Source: Chloroflexi bacterium HGW-Chloroflexi-3 (GTDB lineage Bacteria > Chloroflexota > Anaerolineae > Anaerolineales > Anaerolineaceae). From it: 64,000 nucleotides of DNA. The stretch covers positions 1-64,000 of the forward strand of contig PHBX01000012.1 in the NCBI GenBank assembly GCA_002842045.1, in the 5' to 3' direction. Every line of letters begins with the position of its first letter. The stretch's first letter is position 1. Made by a program: the position numbers and the translations under genes. This document shows, in pieces, positions 35,983 through 45,331 of this stretch. Under the pieces are notes generated by a model. That model searched no databases, had not been told where the DNA came from, and worked only from the letters and a program-made list of their open reading frames with translations.

Positions 35983-36969
35983 TTATTCCAGGTCGACTCT
36001 TCTTTTTTCAATCTGACTGAGATAAATGGCAGAAACAATTTTTTGTATTTTAATGCCATCTTCAAGCGTACAGATTGGGTCTTGATTACCTTTGATAAAT
36101 TCAACGAAATTTTTCATTTCATCAATAAATAATGTGTTTCTTTCAAAATCGGGAGAAGGAATATACTCATACCAGACTTCATCTTTGGCAGAATAACATC
36201 TGGCTAATCCGTCTTTATTATCCCAAGTTATTGTACCCGAATCACCAATGATTTCTACTACATGTTTTCCAGGTCTTTGAATGTAATTAAGATGGACATG
36301 GCCAATAACATTTTCAAACAATAAGGATATATCTGCAATACCTTCTGAATCAATTTGTAAATGATCGATAGAATTATAGGCACTCCACACTGAATGAATT
36401 TCACCAAACATCCAGCGTAAATAGTCTATCGGATGGCAAAGCGTGAGGATCACTCCACCCCCCATATCCTTCCTGGCGCTATAACTTTGTCTGTGATCTT
36501 CCCAGGGATGCCAACCAGGTTGGTATTCTCCCCAATGTGAACGTGCTGAAATTACATTTCCAATCAAGCCTTGATTGATCCAATTTTTTACCTGATTCAA
36601 TCCTGGATGAAAGCGGTATTGAAATCCTGTCATGACTTTGCCACCACCAATTTTCAGTGCATCTTGTAATTCAGGAATGCGATCCATTGAGTCAGAAATA
36701 GGTTTTTCAAAAAACAAATGGCATCCCTGTAAAGCAGCTGGAATTGCTACATCCAGATGCAAGGCAGTGGGATTAGAGATGATAACGGCATCTGGTTTAT
36801 GTGATAATGCTTTTTCGTAATCAGTTTCAACGACAAAACCTTTAATTTCATCTGTATCCAGTGTACTTTTGTTGGAACGGTACAAAATGATGTCATCATA
36901 ACCCAGGGTGACAAGATTTCGAAAATGCCTTCTGCCAATCGATCCAAACCCAGTGATTAGAAAACGCAT
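35983..36969 (-). CDS. Gfo/Idh/MocA family oxidoreductase
   Basis: 328 residues. N-terminal Rossmann loop GFGSIGRRHFRNL, then NPTALHLDVA and the FEKPISDS motif containing the catalytic-type EKP, and a C-terminal dimer domain with HLNYIQRPGKHVVEIIG. Members oxidise a ring carbon of sugars or nucleotide sugars with NAD(P). In legionaminic loci a related protein (PtmF/LegB context) occurs, which fits the neighbours. It starts 2 bases after the large transferase stop. Confidence 0.85.
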   Translation of the reverse strand: MRFLITGFGSIGRRHFRNLVTLGYDDIILYRSNKSTLDTDEIKGFVVETDYEKALSHKPDAVIISNPTALHLDVAIPAALQGCHLFFEKPISDSMDRIPELQDALKIGGGKVMTGFQYRFHPGLNQVKNWINQGLIGNVISARSHWGEYQPGWHPWEDHRQSYSARKDMGGGVILTLCHPIDYLRWMFGEIHSVWSAYNSIDHLQIDSEGIADISLLFENVIGHVHLNYIQRPGKHVVEIIGDSGTITWDNKDGLARCYSAKDEVWYEYIPSPDFERNTLFIDEMKNFVEFIKGNQDPICTLEDGIKIQKIVSAIYLSQIEKRRVDLE

Positions 36970-36971
36970 GG

Positions 36972-38426
36972 CTATTCTCTCCTAATAAAATGTTGGCCAA
37001 TTATTGAATACAGGAAATTAGCAACCTGAATTCCAGAACTGGCATTTGTAAATGTAATTTCACTTTCAACAAATCTCTTTCGATTTTCTTCTTGATATGA
37101 TTCTTGATTCAAAGCCTGGTTCAGGGCTTTCTTGACTGACTCTTTGTCGAAAGCTACCTGACCAGCCTGCGCATCCCTGAATCTTTTATGGGTTGGCCAT
37201 TCACCTATTTCTTTCAGGGAGAGTGAATATTTATTTGGATCATTCCATCCTCCAGGAACATCAATACAAATGCTAACTATTGGTCTGTTATGAATGGCAG
37301 CTTCTACAACCATCGTGGAATAAACAGTTGTAAACACATCAGAATATGCCATCATGGAGGTTTTTTCAGGCATATCTTCCCCGGAGTAATATCCCAATTC
37401 ACCACCCAATGGTACCGGTTCAACCATGTGAATTTGCTTGCTGTCAGATGCTAATTTTCGAATTGCTTCTTGTTCGGTTTTAAAGTGCGGATCATCCAAA
37501 AAGTGGTTTGGATGCAATCGAATGAGTAACTGTGCAGGTTGATCCAATTGATCATTTTCAATAAGATCCACCAAAGTTTTTATATTCTCAATATTGGGAG
37601 CGAATGTGACAAAACTACATGCAAATGAAATCAATTTTCGATTAGGGTCAAGTTGATGCAATTTATAATACTCTTCTTTTTGCATCAGCCATATTTTTTT
37701 ATAATAACCATCGTAGGTTGGTATTCCACCAACGTGAATCTGTCCTGGATCCCAATCTGATCCATCCACCAATTCTTGTTTCTGAATTTCTGACCAACAA
37801 TTGATCCAATCAATCGGAGCCCCGGAAATGCTATAGCTACTGGGATTATCCCAACCCACTATAACCGCAGCCGTCGGAATGTTTTGTCTAGCTGCTTCTC
37901 GTAATAAATAGCGGTCATATCGCCATCCTGGTGAACTGGCCACCACCAACCCTGGTTTGTATTTTTTGAATAGGTCCGAATAGATATCCGGTGTGTATTT
38001 CAATTGTTGTTGATAAACAAGCTTTCTGACGATCTTGAAATGACGCATTAAAAAAAGAATAGACCTGATGAACGGCAGTATGAATCGTCTTTTTCCTTTT
38101 GCTTCGTACTCAACCTGGGGGATCTGGCTGTCTAAAGCGGCTGTGTTGATTTGATTGGATGCACCAAACCGACGTAAATGGTGAAGCCAATATTGAATAA
38201 TCGGCTCTTTCTGATCACTATATTTTCTTGCTTGATTTATCCGCAAACCTTCAAACCTTAGTCCTGGTTGGCCAAATTTCTTTTCTATTTGGTTTAATAA
38301 TGCATCATCTGTTAAAAAGACGATTTCAAGGCCTTTTTCTAGCAAGGTTTTCACAACATCAGTTTGTAAAAAATATACTATTGCCAGTCCATGATCTGCT
38401 GAGATGAATATTGTTTTTGAGTCCAT
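36972..38426 (-). CDS. Large capsule-type glycosyltransferase-like protein (484 aa)
   Basis: 484 residues from the ATG at 38426, preceded by GGGAGAG; the open frame reaches 38486 but would overlap the upstream gene. Begins with IFISADHGLAIVYFLQTDVV (Rossmann-like), has SSPGWRYDRYLLREA, IVGWDNPSSY and a C-terminal RLHPNHFL, SDVFTTVYSTMVVEAAIHNRPIVSIC donor-binding region. It is related in build to the proteins at 31376 and 46201. Likely cytoplasmic transferase; donor unknown. Confidence 0.72.
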   Translation of the reverse strand: MDSKTIFISADHGLAIVYFLQTDVVKTLLEKGLEIVFLTDDALLNQIEKKFGQPGLRFEGLRINQARKYSDQKEPIIQYWLHHLRRFGASNQINTAALDSQIPQVEYEAKGKRRFILPFIRSILFLMRHFKIVRKLVYQQQLKYTPDIYSDLFKKYKPGLVVASSPGWRYDRYLLREAARQNIPTAAVIVGWDNPSSYSISGAPIDWINCWSEIQKQELVDGSDWDPGQIHVGGIPTYDGYYKKIWLMQKEEYYKLHQLDPNRKLISFACSFVTFAPNIENIKTLVDLIENDQLDQPAQLLIRLHPNHFLDDPHFKTEQEAIRKLASDSKQIHMVEPVPLGGELGYYSGEDMPEKTSMMAYSDVFTTVYSTMVVEAAIHNRPIVSICIDVPGGWNDPNKYSLSLKEIGEWPTHKRFRDAQAGQVAFDKESVKKALNQALNQESYQEENRKRFVESEITFTNASSGIQVANFLYSIIGQHFIRRE

Positions 38427-38445
38427 GATCTCTCTCCCGAATTGC

Positions 38446-39396
38446 TCACCGATCATAGTAAGCAATGAAAATTCGATGATGAACAAATAATAAGAATCGT
38501 TTTATAAAAGGCAGATCGATGATCCTTAATGACCTCTTCTCATTTTCTTTTCCTTTGGCGACATTGACACCAATTTTTTCAAGACTGTTGCTCATATTGT
38601 CTGCCAACGGCTCAGCAGTCATTAGCCGTAAAAAACCTGCATCATTCATGCGTTGATCTAACTGTCGTACCTGTCCCATTGGACGATCCATATTAAAAGG
38701 TAGAAATTGTTTGATAATTGCTTTCTTCGTTAAGAACTGCCAGTGAGATGCGCCAGCAAAAACAATTTCATTTTTATAATTAATTTTTTCTATATCATTT
38801 TGATCATAATCATTTTGAATATCATTGATATTTTGGCCCAGACTCAAATTGAATTCAGCAAAAACCTCCCAGGGCACAAATTTACCACTTTCAATTATTA
38901 CCTCATTCGTTTCCTGCGCCCATTGGATTGTACTGGTGATATATTCTTTTTTGGTAATAAATGGCCGGGATGTGACCATACCTACATTTGGAAATGTTTC
39001 TAAAATTTGTACACTTTTGGATAGCCAATCTTCATGAAAATAGACATCACTGTCGGCATAAGCTATGATCTCCCCTGGTGCAGCATCAAATATTATATTC
39101 CAGGCTCCACCTTTACCAAGATTCTTATCAGAAAGGATCAAAAAATGTATATTACCAGATTTTTGTTCTTGCAATAGATAATCCTGGACTTCTTCACAAC
39201 TTCCATTATCAAATACCATCAAATCAAATTCTAATTTTGTTTCTTTCCTGATACTGCAAAGGCATGCATCCAGTACCTTTAAGGCATCACCATAAAACCC
39301 GCTCAGGTAAGGGATATAACTTAAGACAGCAACCGTGATATTAGCAGGTTTTGCTACAGTATTCACAAATTTTGCCGGATTTTGACCTTTACGCAT
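38446..39396 (-). CDS. Family 2 glycosyltransferase
   Basis: 316 residues. VAVLSYIPYLSGFYGDALKVLDACLCSI, LMVFDNGSCEEV, NLGKGGAWNIIF, and AYADSDVYFHEDWL give the GT2 nucleotide- and metal-binding motifs with DSD in place of DxD. A C-terminal basic stretch may touch membrane. Overlaps the preceding gene by 8 bases. Sugar unknown. Confidence 0.83.
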   Translation of the reverse strand: MRKGQNPAKFVNTVAKPANITVAVLSYIPYLSGFYGDALKVLDACLCSIRKETKLEFDLMVFDNGSCEEVQDYLLQEQKSGNIHFLILSDKNLGKGGAWNIIFDAAPGEIIAYADSDVYFHEDWLSKSVQILETFPNVGMVTSRPFITKKEYITSTIQWAQETNEVIIESGKFVPWEVFAEFNLSLGQNINDIQNDYDQNDIEKINYKNEIVFAGASHWQFLTKKAIIKQFLPFNMDRPMGQVRQLDQRMNDAGFLRLMTAEPLADNMSNSLEKIGVNVAKGKENEKRSLRIIDLPFIKRFLLFVHHRIFIAYYDR

Positions 39397-40345
39397 AATC
39401 TTTCCTCTCTGTATTTTTCCTTGAGGCTATCCAATTCCTCAACTCCATATAAGCCCGTTTGGGATGAAGGATTGCGAAGAAAATTTGCGTTATCCAAGTT
39501 GATTTGAGGTTGATGAGCGGAAATATTTCTACCTCTCGCCAGAATTTTTTCCAATCCAATGCAAATTTTCTTACTTTTTCACTTTCAATTTCATAATTTA
39601 CATCCATTAATGTAAAGATGGTGCGACGGCCACCAGCCAGCCGAACGTTTTCATTGGTTTCAGGTAGCCGATAATGAACTTGCCCACCGGGTAAATGAGA
39701 ATAATCATGATTCTGGTGAATGATTTGGATAGATTTTGTGGCATCAATCACAGGCCATTTATTGTTGCGCGCTTGATAAAACATCCAGTTATCCCATCCA
39801 GCTCTTCCAACTGCAAATTCTGGAATTTGCCGAAAGCATATTCTGGGATAAATAAAATAATCACTTCCACCTCTGGGATGGATTTTTCCATGTAATTGAC
39901 ATTCTTTTTTTAAGGCTGTTTGCCAATCATTTGAGAAATCCATCCGGTTCTGGATGTCCATATCCCAACGTTGACCCACCAATAAAAACCTATCAAATTT
40001 CTGAAATACAATTTGTGATACTTCTAAAAATTCTGGAAATATAATGATATCTGCATTGATATATGCCAGAAGTGGGCTTTTATTCATATTTCTTCCAATT
40101 TCGAATATGGATGAAATTAATGGTGTGTTATGTAAATTTCTTTTCACGTCAGGTTCAAAATAAACATCCAATTCTTTGGCTACTGATTCGACTCCTTCTT
40201 CATTTCCAATGAGCACAATGGAAACATCGGGTTCCAATTTCTTCCAGGAAAAAATAGCGTTATATTGTATCGTGGAGATATGAGAATCTTTGAAAGGCTT
40301 AGGAGCAGTAAAAATTGTCAGTTTCGGATTTATCATAATCGTCAC
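39389..40345 (-). CDS. GT-A-type glycosyltransferase-like protein
   Basis: 318 residues from a GTG at 40345 overlapping the preceding stop; an ATG three codons in (40336) is possible. LTIFTAPKPFKDSHISTIQYNAI, VSIVLIGNEEG and LLAYINADIIIFPEFL look like a GT-A fold with N-A-D-I in the metal position; GRAGWDNWMFYQ follows and resembles the acceptor helix. Not assignable to a CAZy family by eye. It overlaps the following GT2 gene by 8 bases. Confidence 0.65.
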   Translation of the reverse strand: MTIMINPKLTIFTAPKPFKDSHISTIQYNAIFSWKKLEPDVSIVLIGNEEGVESVAKELDVYFEPDVKRNLHNTPLISSIFEIGRNMNKSPLLAYINADIIIFPEFLEVSQIVFQKFDRFLLVGQRWDMDIQNRMDFSNDWQTALKKECQLHGKIHPRGGSDYFIYPRICFRQIPEFAVGRAGWDNWMFYQARNNKWPVIDATKSIQIIHQNHDYSHLPGGQVHYRLPETNENVRLAGGRRTIFTLMDVNYEIESEKVRKFALDWKKFWREVEIFPLINLKSTWITQIFFAILHPKRAYMELRNWIASRKNTERKDYA

Positions 40346-41121
40346 TTGTTCGTAATATATCGATTATCAACATCAACAACATTTTTTGCATTGATTCCTG
40401 TGTTGATTTTTTCTAAATCCGGATTGCTTTTGAAGAGATCAATTACCTCCAACCAGGAAAATTCAATGCGTGGAAAAAAGTGATCAAATATTTTATTGAT
40501 CAACTCAAGATCTTGCGGAGTATCAACCGTCCATCTCTTCTCCCCATAGTCAGGTTCGTGATGAGATAACAATATCTTAAATCGTCCTGGACGATCATAA
40601 AGATAAGGCATGACATGTTCACGTTCAAACTGAGATTTAGCTTCCTGCCAGGCTTTTTCTAAAGCCTTAAAACGTACGATTTCAATATCCAATCCAATAG
40701 GGTAAGTTCTTTTCCAGGGTGGTGGGAGACGATTAGCTGCAAAATCAACTTCCGATTCTAAAAAGGATTGGATTAATGAATCGATTAATGATGGATCCAT
40801 TATTGGACAATCTGCGGTAATCCTTACAATAATATCCGCTTCAAATTGCAATGCCGCCTGATAATAGCGATCCAGAACATCATAAGGATGTCCCCGGAAA
40901 CAATTTTGACTATTTGAATTACAGAATTCTTCAATTAGATCATCAGCAGGATCGTTAGTCGTGGCAACAACAACCTGATCGAGCAATTTTGCAGAGGAAA
41001 CACGTTTAATCACATGATACAGCATGGGAAAGCCTGCAATATCAATTAATACCTTTTCTGGTAAACGACTTGATGTCATCCGAGCTTGAATAATTGCGAC
41101 AATTTTCTGTTTCTGCATCAT
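40342..41121 (-). CDS. SpsF-type cytidylyltransferase
   Basis: 259 residues. IIQARMTSSRLPEKVLIDIAGFPML, VVATTNDPADD and RITADCPIMDP are the hallmarks of the SpsF/PseF branch of CMP-sugar synthetases found in spore-coat and pseudaminic acid loci. GLDIEIVRF and PQDLELI near the C-terminus agree. It is the third cytidylyltransferase-type enzyme of the operon and lies near the NeuB gene at 42294, its likely substrate supplier. Confidence 0.85.
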   Translation of the reverse strand: MMQKQKIVAIIQARMTSSRLPEKVLIDIAGFPMLYHVIKRVSSAKLLDQVVVATTNDPADDLIEEFCNSNSQNCFRGHPYDVLDRYYQAALQFEADIIVRITADCPIMDPSLIDSLIQSFLESEVDFAANRLPPPWKRTYPIGLDIEIVRFKALEKAWQEAKSQFEREHVMPYLYDRPGRFKILLSHHEPDYGEKRWTVDTPQDLELINKIFDHFFPRIEFSWLEVIDLFKSNPDLEKINTGINAKNVVDVDNRYITNK

Positions 41122-41145
41122 TGACTAATATCAGGATTAACCTGA

Positions 41146-42279
41146 TCAGTCTCCTTTTCTTATTTCTGGGTTCAAAGCTAACTGATATGCAAACAATAAT
41201 TTCTGAAAATTTACTTCCCAATTCGCTTTCTTTTCAGCTGACTTTCTAGCTTCTATTCCAACTTGAGAAAGGTGCGCTTTATTTTTAAAAATTTCTGACA
41301 TGCTTTTTGTCAAATTTTCAACACTTCCAGTTTTAAACAACCACCCGTTTCTGCCCTGATCGATCCATTCTTTATTTCCAGGAATGTCCGAAACAAGAAC
41401 AGGCAAACCGGACGCTAATGCCTCCATTAAAGAAACAGACGAACCATCGCTATATGAAGCACTGATATATAAATCCGATGCATGATAATAATCTGGTAAT
41501 TCTTGTTGGCCAATAACACCACCCCAATAGACTCGATCTAACATGCCTGCTTCTTCGAAAATCGTCTTTATCTCTACTTCCTGAGAACCATTCCCTAAAA
41601 GAATTAATCGTAGATCCGGATCATATTTTGACACTTCAACAAATGCTTGGGCAACAAGGTCGACCCCATATATTTTTTCCCATGAGCGCAATGAAAGTAA
41701 AATGAATTTATCATTCCATCCTAATTGATTTCTCAGTTGAAGATTCTTTCCAGGTTGATAATGTTTTAAATCAATTCCCCAAGGGAACAGCACTATTCGA
41801 TTTTCTGGGAATCCCAATCGTTTTGCTTTATTTTTTACAACATCACAATCTCCAATGAAAATGGATGTTCTTTTTAATGTGAATTTTGTTATCCATTTCC
41901 AAAAGAAATTTTTCTCACTATCAACCAGAATATCCGATCCCCAGGACATGGTAATCAATGGGGCAAAACCTGTTATTGCGGTTAAATATCCACATGTTTG
42001 GATTGGGCCTGCATGAATAATATCAGGATTAACCTGATGAATAATCCTTCGCAATTTTTTTACTTGACCAATTAAATTTTTAAACGTGAATTTTCGATCG
42101 TTAAGGCTTGGAAGAATATGAATTTTTTCTGGTAAAGAATTCTCACTCAAGTTAGAATTTTGAATTTCGAGTCTCAAATAATACACATCCATATCAGTTT
42201 TGGCTAATGAAGTCAGAAACCGAACATCATGGGTGGTTAAATTGCGACTGAAATATAAAACACGCCTGGGAGAATTCAT
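41146..42279 (-). CDS. Family 4 glycosyltransferase (GT-B)
   Basis: 377 residues with a typical C-terminal donor domain: FILLSLRSWEKIYGVDLV, LLGNGSQEVE, YWGGVIGQQELPDYYHASDLYISAS, and SVSLMEALASGLPVLVSD, containing the EX7E-type pair. GT4 enzymes are retaining transferases using nucleotide sugars such as GDP-mannose or UDP-GlcNAc. N-terminal domain starts with VLYFSRNLTTHDVRFL. Lies 14 bases after the NeuB gene. Confidence 0.9.
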   Translation of the reverse strand: MNSPRRVLYFSRNLTTHDVRFLTSLAKTDMDVYYLRLEIQNSNLSENSLPEKIHILPSLNDRKFTFKNLIGQVKKLRRIIHQVNPDIIHAGPIQTCGYLTAITGFAPLITMSWGSDILVDSEKNFFWKWITKFTLKRTSIFIGDCDVVKNKAKRLGFPENRIVLFPWGIDLKHYQPGKNLQLRNQLGWNDKFILLSLRSWEKIYGVDLVAQAFVEVSKYDPDLRLILLGNGSQEVEIKTIFEEAGMLDRVYWGGVIGQQELPDYYHASDLYISASYSDGSSVSLMEALASGLPVLVSDIPGNKEWIDQGRNGWLFKTGSVENLTKSMSEIFKNKAHLSQVGIEARKSAEKKANWEVNFQKLLFAYQLALNPEIRKGD

Positions 42280-42293
42280 TACCTACCAATACC

Positions 42294-43358
42294 TTAGACT
42301 ACATCAGTCCAACGAATTTCTTTGCCAACCGGAATATCTATATTAACCGTGGTGCCAATCACATTGTCAATCTCAAAAGGTTTGATAGCTCCAATGGTCG
42401 CAGGACGAAGCACATCCAGCATATCTCTGGTGATCACTTCACCAGCTTTTAAATCTCTTGAGGCTCTTACACAACGTCTTTGAATGATAGAAGTCTCTCG
42501 TTCATTTTCAACAATAATTTTGTCCGTACTACCTAAAGCTGCTTCTAATTCTCTTGTTCTCAATACCATATCAGCCCATGATTCTGGATCCATGGAAAAT
42601 GGATGATCTGGACCTTCCCTTTTGGTATCATCCGTAAAATGTTTTTCAATGACACGAGCACCTAACGTTACCGCACCAAGAACAGTCGCATGCCCCGGTG
42701 TGTGATCTGATAATCCCAAAATCACATCGGGAAATAGAATTGCATATGTTTTCAGAACATTCAAATTGACAAATTTAAGATTTTCCAGGCTGCCCGTATA
42801 GTTCGTGTTGCACTGCATTAAAACCAATTGGGGATTGATTTTCAAAATTGCATGAACTGCCCGTTGCACTTCACCAATGTTGGATGCACCAGTCGCCAAT
42901 ATCACAGGTTTACCCTTAGACGCCATATGTTCCAATGCCTCAATCCAATCAATTTCACCAGAGCCAACCTTATAGGCAGGCATGTATTGATCAAGATAAT
43001 CGATTGCGTCAAAATCGTATGGCGAGGAAAAGTAATCGATCCCAACCTCATCACACGTATCTTTCAATTCTTTGGACCAATCAAACGGAACGGATGCATC
43101 CTGATACACTTCAAAGACCGTTTTTTTCCATTTTGCCTGATGGGATTGCTGTCCGCCTAGATTTTTAAAGCCATAATCAGATACGATTTTTGCTGCCTGA
43201 AAATTTTGAAATTTTGCGGCATCCGCACCAGCTTTTTTTGCCAAACGGATTAAGTATTTAGCTCTCTCCAAACTTCCATCATGGTTGGCCGCAATGTCAG
43301 CAATGAAATAAGTGGGATGAGCTTTCCCAATTATGCGATTTCCAATCTTGAATTCCAT
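42294..43358 (-). CDS. NeuB/PseI-type nonulosonic acid synthase with SAF domain
   Basis: 354 residues: barrel with IADIAANHDGSLERAKYLI, DAAKFQNFQA, YKVGSGEIDWIEAL, ILATGASNIGEV, LGLSDHTPGHATVLGAV and EKHFTDD, then a complete C-terminal SAF domain (about 295-354: ASRDLKAGEVITRDML). Aldose plus phosphoenolpyruvate gives a C9 acid. It is distinct from the short form at 32983, so two different nonulosonic acids, or two steps, are implied. SD AGGAAA precedes ATG. Confidence 0.9.
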   Translation of the reverse strand: MEFKIGNRIIGKAHPTYFIADIAANHDGSLERAKYLIRLAKKAGADAAKFQNFQAAKIVSDYGFKNLGGQQSHQAKWKKTVFEVYQDASVPFDWSKELKDTCDEVGIDYFSSPYDFDAIDYLDQYMPAYKVGSGEIDWIEALEHMASKGKPVILATGASNIGEVQRAVHAILKINPQLVLMQCNTNYTGSLENLKFVNLNVLKTYAILFPDVILGLSDHTPGHATVLGAVTLGARVIEKHFTDDTKREGPDHPFSMDPESWADMVLRTRELEAALGSTDKIIVENERETSIIQRRCVRASRDLKAGEVITRDMLDVLRPATIGAIKPFEIDNVIGTTVNIDIPVGKEIRWTDVV

Positions 43359-43386
43359 TTTTTCCTGCCTTTCTAAAACATTGGTG

Positions 43387-44310
43387 CTAATTTTCTATTG
43401 AATAATTCCTGATTTTTTGAGCATACCCACAATGATAATCCACATAAAATTGTTCTATTCCGGTCAAAGCGGTAGGTACTGATAAATTTAGGTCAGTAGA
43501 TAACTTTTTCGTTGAAAGCGTTAAATTTAATGATCTTTCAGCTAATAAATTACTTTTAGATACAGAAATCGGATAAATGAGTGTCTGATCTAATCCAAAT
43601 TGATCGGCAATTGCACATCCAAATTCGTATTTTGTCATATGATCCGAACTGACAACATGATAAATCCCTGATAAATCCGCATGGATCATTTTAAGTAGTA
43701 ATTCGGATAAATGGGAAACATATAATGGGCAAAAATGTACATCAATAAATCCATTAATTGGATTTCTGGAAAGTAAATTTTTGACAAAAAATTCTCCCAG
43801 ACTTCGAGTCCCACTGAGGCTCCATCCAAAGAAATTTACCCTTGCAATAATGGCATCAGGATTCTGGTTTTGTACATTTTCTTCCCCTACTCTTTTTGTT
43901 TTTGCATAAACTGAAAGTGGATTGGGTCGATCAAGTTCAGAATAATTACCGGATTTTCCATCAAAAACTGCATCTGTAGAGATATGAACAAATTTCACAT
44001 CCCTTTTCTTGCATTGATAAGCGATCTCGCCTGGAACAACAGCATTGGTTTGGTTTGCAAGTTCAGGATTTTTTTCACACTCTTCTAAATTTGCTATGGC
44101 TGCGCAATGGATCACAGCATCTGGATTGAAAGTCTCAAGCACATCTTTTTCAAAATTGTCGCTCACAAGATCCATGACCTGAATCTCGAAAGGCAACCCT
44201 ATCAAGGGGTTTGTATTAGCAATACCTAGAACTTCATCATTAGCAGAAATTTTTAATGACAAATTCAGACCAAGTAATCCACTTGCGCCAGTTACAACAA
44301 ACCTAGACAT
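43387..44310 (-). CDS. RfbD-like NAD(P)-dependent sugar reductase
   Basis: 307 residues, extended SDR of the dTDP-4-dehydrorhamnose reductase type: VTGASGLLGLNLS, HISTDAVFDG, YAKTKRVGEENV with the Tyr-x3-Lys pair, and HVVSSDHMTKYEF. It overlaps the dehydratase gene by one base, so the pair probably forms a 4,6-dehydratase/4-reductase couple. True RfbD use is uncertain because RfbA-C are not in the window. Confidence 0.85.
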   Translation of the reverse strand: MSRFVVTGASGLLGLNLSLKISANDEVLGIANTNPLIGLPFEIQVMDLVSDNFEKDVLETFNPDAVIHCAAIANLEECEKNPELANQTNAVVPGEIAYQCKKRDVKFVHISTDAVFDGKSGNYSELDRPNPLSVYAKTKRVGEENVQNQNPDAIIARVNFFGWSLSGTRSLGEFFVKNLLSRNPINGFIDVHFCPLYVSHLSELLLKMIHADLSGIYHVVSSDHMTKYEFGCAIADQFGLDQTLIYPISVSKSNLLAERSLNLTLSTKKLSTDLNLSVPTALTGIEQFYVDYHCGYAQKIRNYSIEN

Positions 44311-45314
44311 TAAAGTTTCCCTGTCAAATAATCATGTTCGATTGGTGCAATGATTGAATTAATTTGACTCACATCCAACCATTGAGTGTTGGAATTACTG
44401 GCATAACGAAATTCATCTGAGATTAATTTTCCTTGTTTTTCCCAATCATGACCAAACCATAATGCCTCAGCAGGTTGAACAACATACATATCATCTAATT
44501 CCACTGTTGTACGTGCTTCATCTTCTGAAATGAGAACTTCATGAAGTTTTTCTCCAGGACGAATTCCAATCACATTCACTTTGGCTTCAGGTGCAATTGA
44601 TTTTGCCAGGTCAATGATTGACATACTGGGAATTTTTGGAACAAACACCTCACCTCCATGCATTTGCTCAGCGCAACGAATCACAAAGCGCACACCCTGC
44701 TCCAACGAGATCCAAAAACGGGTCATACGATCATCTGTAACGGTTATTTCACCATTTTCCCTTTGTCGCAGAAAAACAGGCACGACACTCCCTCGACTGC
44801 CAACAACATTTCCATATCGTACACAGGAGAATCGCGTTCTTCTGCCACCTGCATAAGAGTTACTTTGAATGAATAATTTTTCAGCAGCCAATTTAGTAGC
44901 TCCGTACAAATTGATTGGATTAACTGCCTTATCAGTGCTCAGCGCAACTACCCGCTCAACACCTGCATCCAAAGCAGCATCAATCACATTGCTACTGCCT
45001 AAAACGTTCGTTTTGATGGCCTCCATGGGATTGTATTCACAAGCAGGTACCTGTTTTAAAGCTGCCGCATGAATAACAATATCCACACCTTCGAATGCTC
45101 TTCTAAGTCGATCCAGATCTCTGACGTCACCGATAAAATACCGTAGATTAGGGGCATCATACCCTGATGCTCGCATCTCATATTGCTTTAATTCGTCCCG
45201 ACTTAATATGATCACTTTTGCTGGATTATATTCATCCAACAAGATCCTCGTTAACTTTTTTCCAAATGATCCCGTCCCGCCTGTTATCAGGACTACTTTT
45301 TTTGACCAATCCAT
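44310..45314 (-). CDS. UDP-GlcNAc 4,6-dehydratase-type enzyme (PseB/CapE family)
   Basis: 334 residues: GGTGSFGKKLTRILLDE, RDELKQYEMR, AALKQVPACEYNP, STDKAVNPINLYGATKLAAEKL with Tyr-x3-Lys, and GEVFVPKIPSM. This pattern is characteristic of the inverting UDP-GlcNAc dehydratases that open pseudaminic acid (PseB) or N-acetylfucosamine (CapE) pathways. No PseC aminotransferase or CapG-type epimerase follows. Its cytoplasmic product could feed the RfbD-like reductase. Confidence 0.88.
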   Translation of the reverse strand: MDWSKKVVLITGGTGSFGKKLTRILLDEYNPAKVIILSRDELKQYEMRASGYDAPNLRYFIGDVRDLDRLRRAFEGVDIVIHAAALKQVPACEYNPMEAIKTNVLGSSNVIDAALDAGVERVVALSTDKAVNPINLYGATKLAAEKLFIQSNSYAGGRRTRFSCVRYGNVVGSRGSVVPVFLRQRENGEITVTDDRMTRFWISLEQGVRFVIRCAEQMHGGEVFVPKIPSMSIIDLAKSIAPEAKVNVIGIRPGEKLHEVLISEDEARTTVELDDMYVVQPAEALWFGHDWEKQGKLISDEFRYASNSNTQWLDVSQINSIIAPIEHDYLTGKL

Positions 45315-45331
45315 TTTTTTACTCCAGTTTT

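Noticed and set aside
38427..38486. Longer start for the large transferase at 36972
   Set aside because: It would overlap the preceding GT2 gene by 41 bases; the ATG at 38426 has GGGAGAG before it.
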